A stretch of DNA of 11,403 nucleotides from Deltaproteobacteria bacterium (GTDB lineage: Bacteria > Bdellovibrionota_F > JAHFAK01), in NCBI GenBank assembly GCA_023250585.1, contig JAHFAK010000079.1, positions 1 to 11,403 on the forward strand, given 5' to 3'. Both the position numbers and the translations under genes were made by a program. Below are positions 6,803-11,403 of the stretch, piece by piece (within the stretch, counting starts at the first letter, position 1; each line of letters starts with the position of its first letter). The notes beneath the pieces were generated by a model. The model worked only from the letters and a program-made list of their open reading frames with translations, searched no databases and was not told the DNA's origin.

Positions 6803-7450
6803 ATGAAATTCGATCATTTTTATTTACCGGATTGCAGCTATACTAAAGCGTATGCTATTCAAAAAGAAATTCATCATGATGTCCTAAATTCCACCAAAAA
6901 TAATACGCTTTTTTTTACCACACATGAGCATGTAATTACGTGCGGAGCGGCATCTGACAAGGCTGATTTTAAATTTCCTGCTGATTATTATACCCAAAAA
7001 GGCATTTCAATTGTCGACACTAATCGTGGGGGAAAGCTTACCTATCATGGCCCTGGCCAACTCGTGTGCTATCCCATTATTCGCCTTGATGACTACAAAC
7101 TCAAAGTTAAAGAGTATATTTATAGCTTAGAAGAAATCATTATCGACCTGCTTGCCCGCTATACTATACAAGGTAAGCGTAATACTGAATTTCCCATTGG
7201 AATTTGGGTAGATGATGCAAAGATTTGTTCAATTGGTGTCCATGTAGAAAAACGTGTTACCTATCATGGTTTTGCCCTCAATGTTACGACAGATCTTAAC
7301 TATTTCTACACATTTACTCCCTGTGGGATTCCTGATTGTAAAGTGACTTCCATGGAAAAGATTTTAAACAAACAAATTTCTTTAATCACACTTATCCATA
7401 AGATTACTGACATTTTTACACAAAAATTTTGTACCAACTCATTTATTTAA
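6803..7450 (+). CDS. lipB: Octanoyltransferase LipB
   Basis: A 215-residue enzyme that moves the octanoyl group from octanoyl-ACP to lipoyl domains of 2-oxoacid dehydrogenases and the glycine cleavage H protein, the first step of endogenous lipoate synthesis. Family motifs appear in order: THEHVITCG (40-48), RGGKLTYHGPGQLVCYPI (75-92), GIWVDDAKICSIGVHVEKR (133-151) and HGFALNVTTDL (155-165), then FTPCGIPDCKVTSM (171-184). The catalytic Cys/Lys pair is Cys174 and Lys140. Length and motif spacing are normal, so the enzyme should be active in the cytoplasm. The ATG at 6803 is chosen because the family begins close to this point and a consensus -10 lies 19 bases upstream; there is no obvious Shine-Dalgarno. 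LipA is not in the window, and the neighbours are functionally unrelated, so it looks like a single-gene unit. Confidence 0.95.
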   Translation: MKFDHFYLPDCSYTKAYAIQKEIHHDVLNSTKNNTLFFTTHEHVITCGAASDKADFKFPADYYTQKGISIVDTNRGGKLTYHGPGQLVCYPIIRLDDYKLKVKEYIYSLEEIIIDLLARYTIQGKRNTEFPIGIWVDDAKICSIGVHVEKRVTYHGFALNVTTDLNYFYTFTPCGIPDCKVTSMEKILNKQISLITLIHKITDIFTQKFCTNSFI

Positions 7451-7480
7451 TGGGGGAGTTAGGTAATTTCTCTATGGAAC

Positions 7481-7560
7481 TGGATCCCGCGGTCAAGCCG
7501 CGGGATGACAATTTGAGAGTGTTTCCCGTTTGTCATCCCGTGGCTTGACCACGGGATCCA
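7481..7560. repeat. Paired palindromic repeat (REP/BIME-like)
   Basis: Two 30-base units at 7481-7510 and 7531-7560 lie in inverted orientation, separated by 20 bases. Each unit is itself a hairpin with a 9-bp stem and a 5-base loop: ATCCCGCGG (7484-7492) with CCGCGGGAT (7498-7506), and ATCCCGTGG (7535-7543) with CCACGGGAT (7549-7557). Reverse-complementing the second unit gives the first with only two differences, and those two bases pair with each other within each stem, so the hairpin is kept. The GC content is far above the surroundings. It lies between lipB and serB and could also end lipB transcription, though no T-run follows. From memory, similar palindromes are dispersed in Rickettsiales and other alphaproteobacterial genomes; copy number here cannot be judged. 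Confidence 0.9.
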
Positions 7561-7587
7561 TCTTCATTTTTCCCATTTACTGAGCTG

Positions 7588-7616
7588 TTAACATTCATTG
7601 CTTTTTATTGTTTATT
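7588..7616 (+). promoter_or_regulatory. Candidate promoter for serB-serA
   Basis: TTAACA (7588-7593, 5 of 6 to the -35 consensus) is followed after 17 bases by TTTATT (7611-7616, 4 of 6 to the -10 consensus). It would start transcripts near 7622, about a dozen bases before the serB ATG. The AT-rich context makes chance matches likely. Confidence 0.3.
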
Positions 7617-7633
7617 TGTTACCTTTATTACCT

Positions 7634-8299
7634 ATGTCTAAAATTAAAATAGATAATCTTATTCTCGATTTTGATTCAACCATTGTTGGATTAGAAACAC
7701 TTGAAGTGATGGTAGAGCTTTCACTTGCAGACCGTAAAGATTCTAAACAAATTATGGCCCGCATTAAAGACATTACCGAAAAAGCAATGAATGGTACTAT
7801 ACCGATTGAGGATTCATTGAGACTGCGCTTTTCTGAATTACCAATTGCACAAAGCATTTTGGATGAAGTTATTATTGCAGCAAAGGAAACTATCAGTAAA
7901 ACATTAATCCAAAATATTGATTTTTTTCGAAAGAAAAATCTTTTTATTGTCTCTAATGGATTTTGCGAAATTATTAATCCTGTAGCTGAGAAACTTGGCA
8001 TACCGCTCAAAAACGTATATGCTAATCACCTCATTTTTAATGAATATGGATTTTGCACAGGAATTAATAGCGAGAATCCTCTATCGCAAAAACAAGGCAA
8101 AGTAAAAATTGTTCGCTCATTGAATCTTTCAGGAACAACACTTGTTATTGGTGATGGATATACAGATTTTGAAATAAAAAAAGAAGGTGCGGCTCAGTAC
8201 TTTTTTTATTATGCTGAATTTATAAAACGCGATAAAGTGTACCCCTATGCAGATAAAGTTTGCTATAATTTTAATGACGTTGTAGAGGCACTTTCATGA
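7634..8299 (+). CDS. serB: Phosphoserine phosphatase (HAD superfamily)
   Basis: A 221-residue cytoplasmic HAD hydrolase predicted to dephosphorylate phosphoserine, the last step of serine synthesis. Motif I is DFDST (nucleophile Asp12, acid/base Asp14), motif II is SNG (107-109), the motif III lysine is probably Lys156 (QGKVKIV), and motif IV is GDGYTD (173-178). The cap region includes EDSLRLRFSEL, matching the substrate-binding helix of SerB enzymes, and Glu21 sits where they have a conserved glutamate. Thr177 replaces the commoner Asn of GDGxND; the GDGxTD form also occurs in other phosphoserine phosphatases. The ATG at 7634 gives a normal SerB start just before the motif I strand. A TTG at 7598 is in frame but would add 12 hydrophobic residues with no Shine-Dalgarno. 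It overlaps the phosphoglycerate dehydrogenase gene by four bases (ATGA), which strongly supports the serine assignment. Confidence 0.88.
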   Translation: MSKIKIDNLILDFDSTIVGLETLEVMVELSLADRKDSKQIMARIKDITEKAMNGTIPIEDSLRLRFSELPIAQSILDEVIIAAKETISKTLIQNIDFFRKKNLFIVSNGFCEIINPVAEKLGIPLKNVYANHLIFNEYGFCTGINSENPLSQKQGKVKIVRSLNLSGTTLVIGDGYTDFEIKKEGAAQYFFYYAEFIKRDKVYPYADKVCYNFNDVVEALS

Positions 8300-9522
8300 T
8301 GCTTATTAATCAACCACGAAATAAAATGAACGTTTTGCTTCTCGAGGGAGTTCATCCCATTGCGTTCAAAATTTTACAAAACGAACAGTTTAATGTGGAG
8401 TACTTTAAAAAATCTCTTCCCGAGAAACTGCTCAAAGAAAAAATTCGCACCATACATGTATTGGGAATGCGCTCGAAAACAACTATTTCGCAAGAGGTGC
8501 TCGACTGCGCTGAAAACTTAATCGCGATTGGATCCTTCTGCATTGGCACCAATACAATTGATAAGAAATGCGCAACAGAAAAGGCAGTAGTACTTTTCAA
8601 TGAGCCCTATTCTAACACGCGAAGTGTTTCAGAATTGGTGATCTGTCTAATTATTGATCTTTTCCGCAGCATTACTCGTCAGTCAATGAAACTGCATAAT
8701 AAAATCTGGGAAAAAACTACAGCGCATAGCTTCGAAATTAGAGGTAAAACCCTTGGTATTGTTGGTTATGGACACATTGGCTCGCAAGTTTCAGTTATGG
8801 CAGAATCGCTGGGCATGAATATTATTTATTACGATGTTCAAGATAAACTTCCGCTTGGCAATGCGCGTCCGGTTTCAACAATGAAAGACCTTTTGAAAAA
8901 AGCTGATATAGTTTCTCTCCATGTTCCTGAAAATAAATCGACCAAGCTAATGATCGGCAAAAAAGAATTGGATTGTATGAAACGCGGATCATATCTTATT
9001 AATACAAGCCGTGGATCAGTTGTTATCATTCCTGATCTGGCAGAAGCTTTGGAAAAGAAACATCTTGGAGGTGCAGCTCTTGATGTTTACCCCGAAGAAC
9101 CTCATACCCAACGAGCAGTTTTTGAAACAGAATTACAACAATTTGATAATGTGATTCTCACTCCTCATATTGCAGGTAGTACGCTTGAAGCACAACGAAT
9201 GATCGCAGAAAAAATGAGTAAGAAACTAGTTACATTTATTACGACTGGCTCAACGGGCAGAAGTATTAATTTTCCAGAGGTTGAACTTCCCGTCATGATG
9301 AATAAACATCGGATTATTCATATTCATAAAAATATTCCTGGTGTACTATCAAAGCTCAATAGCGTTTACTCAAAAAACAAAATCAATATCGAAGGCCAAT
9401 ATCTTAAAACAAATGAAACCCTCGGATATGTCGTCACCGACGTCGATCAAAAGCTTGATTCCTCGATGACCGAAGCCCTTGTGAAAGTCCCGGGAACTAT
9501 ACGTGTGAGAATACTCTATTAG
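8296..9522 (+). CDS. serA: D-3-phosphoglycerate dehydrogenase, ACT-domain type
   Basis: A 408-residue NAD-dependent enzyme for the first committed step of serine synthesis, 3-phosphoglycerate to 3-phosphohydroxypyruvate. It resembles the Escherichia coli enzyme along its whole length: IGSFCIGTN, PYSNTRSVSELV, SFEIRGKTLGIVGYGHIG, LPLGNA, VSLHVPEN and TPHIAGST, and it ends VPGTIRVRILY. The NAD site is GYGHIG (157-162) with Asp180 after the second strand; the catalytic trio is Arg239, Glu268 and His291. The C-terminal ACT domain (about 338-408) keeps His344, Asn346 and Asn364, which bind the feedback inhibitor serine in E. coli, so allosteric inhibition is likely. The ATG at 8296 overlaps the serB stop by four bases, indicating coupled translation; a later ATG at 8326 would also spare all motifs. 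The aminotransferase SerC needed between the two enzymes is not in the window. Confidence 0.96.
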   Translation: MMLINQPRNKMNVLLLEGVHPIAFKILQNEQFNVEYFKKSLPEKLLKEKIRTIHVLGMRSKTTISQEVLDCAENLIAIGSFCIGTNTIDKKCATEKAVVLFNEPYSNTRSVSELVICLIIDLFRSITRQSMKLHNKIWEKTTAHSFEIRGKTLGIVGYGHIGSQVSVMAESLGMNIIYYDVQDKLPLGNARPVSTMKDLLKKADIVSLHVPENKSTKLMIGKKELDCMKRGSYLINTSRGSVVIIPDLAEALEKKHLGGAALDVYPEEPHTQRAVFETELQQFDNVILTPHIAGSTLEAQRMIAEKMSKKLVTFITTGSTGRSINFPEVELPVMMNKHRIIHIHKNIPGVLSKLNSVYSKNKINIEGQYLKTNETLGYVVTDVDQKLDSSMTEALVKVPGTIRVRILY

Positions 9523-9546
9523 TAAACTGATATTTTCAATAATTTT

Positions 9547-9575
9547 TTGACATCCAATTTTTCATCTGCTAATCT
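9547..9575 (+). promoter_or_regulatory. Promoter of the exbB-exbD-exbD operon
   Basis: A perfect TTGACA (9547-9552) is followed by a 17-base spacer and TAATCT (9570-9575), preceded by TG plus one base (TGC at 9567-9569), forming an extended -10 element. The predicted start is near 9582, about 35 bases before the first gene. Serine genes end at 9522, so this marks a new transcription unit. Confidence 0.55.
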
Positions 9576-9604
9576 TCCCCACATTATCAAGAATTAACGT
9601 TTTT

Positions 9605-9609
9605 GGAGG
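9605..9609 (+). promoter_or_regulatory. Shine-Dalgarno site of the ExbB/TolQ gene
   Basis: GGAGG lies seven bases before the ATG at 9617, the best ribosome-binding site on the plus strand in this window, and decides the start codon. Confidence 0.8.
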
Positions 9610-9616
9610 TCCACCT

Positions 9617-10282
9617 ATGGCTAATATAGCAAGTTATTTCTACAAAGGCGGCGATTTTATGTATGTCATTGCAGTTATTTTAATTTTCGCAGTGGCGATC
9701 ATGATTGAACGATTCATCTTTATTATGTTTCGTTACAACACCAATGGAAAAGCCTTAATGGACCAAATCGAAAAGTTTATTCAACAAGATAGCATTGATC
9801 GCGCTATTAAGCTTTGCAATGCTGATCAACAAGCAGCTTTATGCAAAGTTATAAAGACTGGTCTTTTAAAAGCAAATAAATCTGAAGAAGAAATTCAAAA
9901 CGCTGTCTATGAAAAAACACTTGAAGTATTACCTGAACTTCAAAAAAGAACTCCGTATCTTGCAATGATTGCAAACGTTGCAATGCTTTTGGGTCTTTTA
10001 GGAACGGTTCAAGGTCTTATCATTGCATTCCATTCTATCAATTTAGAAGAAGCCTCAAGTCGTGCTGATGCCCTTGCTCAAGGTATCTCTATCAATATGT
10101 TTAACACTGCTTTTGGTCTTATAGTCGCTATTCCGTGTATGCTTACCCATAGTATATTACAAAATAAAACAACAAAAATTATCGATGATATTGATTTCTA
10201 TTCGGTAAAGCTCATTAACCTTCTCACCGTTCGCAAGCATTCAATGAAAAATCAAGGTGAAACAACAGGCATCGTAAAATAA
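9617..10282 (+). CDS. MotA/TolQ/ExbB-family proton-channel protein
   Basis: A 221-residue inner-membrane protein that forms the stator channel of proton-driven envelope motors together with ExbD/TolR-type partners. There are three membrane segments: about 14-36 (FMYVIAVILIFAVAIMIERF), 114-137 and 157-181. A cytoplasmic domain lies between the first two, and the signature GLLGTVQGLI (126-135) falls within the second. The short N-terminal amphipathic piece (ANIASYFYKGGDFMYVI) and the IERF motif after the first segment are typical. Start choice is set by the strong Shine-Dalgarno. Two ExbD-like genes follow at 24- and 8-base gaps on the same strand, making one operon. Sequence alone does not separate ExbB (TonB energisation), TolQ (outer-membrane constriction) or gliding-motor (AglR-like) roles. 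The one-plus-two arrangement recalls the AglR-AglQ-AglS set of myxobacteria, but that is only a comparison of layout. Confidence 0.92.
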   Translation: MANIASYFYKGGDFMYVIAVILIFAVAIMIERFIFIMFRYNTNGKALMDQIEKFIQQDSIDRAIKLCNADQQAALCKVIKTGLLKANKSEEEIQNAVYEKTLEVLPELQKRTPYLAMIANVAMLLGLLGTVQGLIIAFHSINLEEASSRADALAQGISINMFNTAFGLIVAIPCMLTHSILQNKTTKIIDDIDFYSVKLINLLTVRKHSMKNQGETTGIVK

Positions 10283-10306
10283 CCTTATCATAAAAGAGCG
10301 GCTAAA

Positions 10307-10879
10307 ATGGCATTAAAACCATCTCAAAGAAGGCTTAGAATGACAAGTGAACACGATGAAGAATTAAATCTTGTTCCTGTCATGGACATATTTCTTCTCT
10401 TAATCACGTTCTTGCTTGTATCAACAGTTTTTGTACAAATAGGTACTATTGATACGTCTCTTCCTCTCATCGGTAATGAGGACAAAGATAAGGTAGCTGA
10501 ATTAAAGCAAGGGATAGCCCTGACAGTAACAATCGTTCCTCATGGTTTTATCATTAAGGGTAAATTAAAAGATACTCCTCTCGCAGCTCCTACAATAAAT
10601 GACTCTCTTAAAAATTATCTCAGTGTAAAAGGTGAGCTCATTCCCAAAGGAATGAACGGACAATATGACTTTGAAGAATTGAGTAAAGCTCTTTTAAGTA
10701 TTAAAAAACAATTTCCTGATGAAGATACCGTTTTTATTATTCCAGAATCTGAAATTCTGTATGATAATATTATTAAAACTATGGATGCAGCTCGTTTAAC
10801 GACCCTAATTTCAGAGGATGGAATGAGAAAACAAACCAAACTTTTTGAAAATGCGGTAATTGCTACCGTAACGGACTAA
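10307..10879 (+). CDS. ExbD/TolR-family protein (first copy)
   Basis: A 190-residue single-pass inner-membrane protein. After a short basic cytoplasmic N-terminus, the segment LNLVPVMDIFLLLITFLLVSTVF (about 20-42) carries Asp27, the membrane aspartate that takes the proton in ExbD/TolR proteins. The rest is periplasmic, ends with DAARLTTLISEDGMRKQTKLF near the C-terminus, and includes FIIPESEILYDNIIKTMDAAR, a family-typical strand-helix unit. It is longer than ExbD of about 140 residues because of an inserted loop (KDTPLAAPTINDSLKNYL and following). It sits 24 bases downstream of the ExbB-like gene with a weak AAGAG ribosome-binding site. It probably assembles as a dimer, or with the second ExbD-like protein, inside the ExbB-like pentamer. 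Confidence 0.9.
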   Translation: MALKPSQRRLRMTSEHDEELNLVPVMDIFLLLITFLLVSTVFVQIGTIDTSLPLIGNEDKDKVAELKQGIALTVTIVPHGFIIKGKLKDTPLAAPTINDSLKNYLSVKGELIPKGMNGQYDFEELSKALLSIKKQFPDEDTVFIIPESEILYDNIIKTMDAARLTTLISEDGMRKQTKLFENAVIATVTD

Positions 10880-10887
10880 TTAAAAGC

Positions 10888-11400
10888 ATGAGAAAATTAA
10901 AAGAATTAAGACTGAGAAATGCCAAAAGAAAGACTCACTTCACGTTAACTCTTACATCTATGATTGACGTATTTACTATCGTCTTAATTGTTCTGCTCCA
11001 GAATTATTCAGTAAGCGAATTTAAGCTCACTCCACCAAAAGATATTCAGCTTCCTAAATCAACGAGCCAAAAAGATCCTGTTGTCTCTATTGTTATTATT
11101 GCAACGAAAGAAGCAATTACGATTGATGGAAAAAGAATCGTATCAATTATTGATAACACTATAAATAAAAATGACCTTAAAGAAGAAATTATTGTCTCAT
11201 TGTTTAATGAACTCAAAGAAAAGAAAAAGGTAACTCAATATAAAGAAGCGCTTCAAGCTCAATATACCCCAGGACCCCAAAATGTGATACTTCAGGCTGA
11301 TAAAAGCCTACCTTTCTCTCTTATACGGAAAATAATGTATACAGCCACAACCGTCGGATACCCCCTGTTCCAGTTTGCCGTTTTAAAGGTAGCTGGCTAA
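10888..11400 (+). CDS. ExbD/TolR-family protein (second copy)
   Basis: A 170-residue protein that ends with TAA three bases before the window end. It has a strongly basic N-terminus (RKLKELRLRNAKRK), then one membrane segment at about 18-40 (LTLTSMIDVFTIVLIVLLQN) with the proton-accepting aspartate again at position 27. The periplasmic domain ends with VILQADKSLPFSLIRKIMYTATTVGYPLFQFAVLK, the family's conserved DK..P(F/Y)..I..(V)M..A...G(F/Y) pattern. It is clearly different in sequence from the first copy, so this is not a recent duplication; the two probably form distinct subunits of one motor. It starts 8 bases after the first copy, with only AAAAG before it. The downstream partner that would receive the force (a TonB- or TolA-like protein) is expected just past the window. 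Confidence 0.9.
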   Translation: MRKLKELRLRNAKRKTHFTLTLTSMIDVFTIVLIVLLQNYSVSEFKLTPPKDIQLPKSTSQKDPVVSIVIIATKEAITIDGKRIVSIIDNTINKNDLKEEIIVSLFNELKEKKKVTQYKEALQAQYTPGPQNVILQADKSLPFSLIRKIMYTATTVGYPLFQFAVLKVAG

Positions 11401-11403
11401 GCT

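Noticed and set aside
7481-7560. CRISPR array
   Set aside because: There are only two units, in opposite orientation, with a 20-base gap and no adjacent cas genes. Inverted palindromes explain it better.
7598-7633. Longer serB start at a TTG, adding a hydrophobic leader
   Set aside because: The extra residues (LFIVYLLPLLP) look like a signal-like leader, but SerB is cytoplasmic. There is no Shine-Dalgarno, and the ATG at 7634 sits at the normal family start.

Overview
The window comes from a diderm (Gram-negative-type) bacterium with AT-rich DNA. It carries an outer-membrane assembly machine (BamA), a periplasmic chaperone (OmpH/Skp), lipoprotein export components (LolC/E and LolD) and a TolQ/ExbB-ExbD motor. 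The order lolC-lolD-bamA-ompH is one I associate with deltaproteobacterial and related lineages. The nested GGATCCCG-type palindromes recall intergenic repeats known in Rickettsiales and other host-associated bacteria. I cannot place the organism more precisely; a deltaproteobacterium-like lineage or an AT-rich candidate phylum such as Dependentiae would both fit.

Layout. (1) Bases 2-892 (+) hold the 3' end of an unrecognised gene that converges on the next block. (2) Bases 909-5900 (-) form a compact envelope-biogenesis operon, read right to left: lolC/E, lolD, bamA, ompH. It has an 8-base lolC/lolD overlap and a bamA start inside lolD. (3) Bases 5978-6689 (+) are a divergent toxin-antitoxin locus. 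The CopG/RHH antitoxin is intact, but the PIN-domain toxin frame is broken by an exact 14-bp tandem duplication. (4) Bases 6778-7450 (+) are lipB with a consensus -10 box. (5) Bases 7481-7560 are a pair of hairpins in inverted orientation. (6) Bases 7634-9522 (+) are a serine-biosynthesis pair, serB-serA, overlapping by 4 bases. (7) Bases 9547-11400 (+) have a good promoter and Shine-Dalgarno site, then a TolQ/ExbB homologue and two consecutive ExbD/TolR homologues; the operon probably continues past the window.

How the genes fit together. The minus-strand operon supplies the outer membrane with proteins (OmpH escorts them, BamA inserts them) and lipoproteins (LolC/E-LolD extract them from the inner membrane). 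The ExbB-ExbD-ExbD module would couple the proton gradient to an envelope process whose output partner lies outside the window. LipB (lipoylation) and SerB/SerA (serine synthesis) are ordinary metabolism.

Most of the window is recognisable core biology. I did not see a clear undescribed multi-gene system. The items most worth a second look are the precisely reversible 14-bp lesion in the PIN toxin, the covarying nested palindromes, the charged insertion in a BamA POTRA domain, and the unidentified protein at the left edge. No gene-free stretch exceeds 300 bases.
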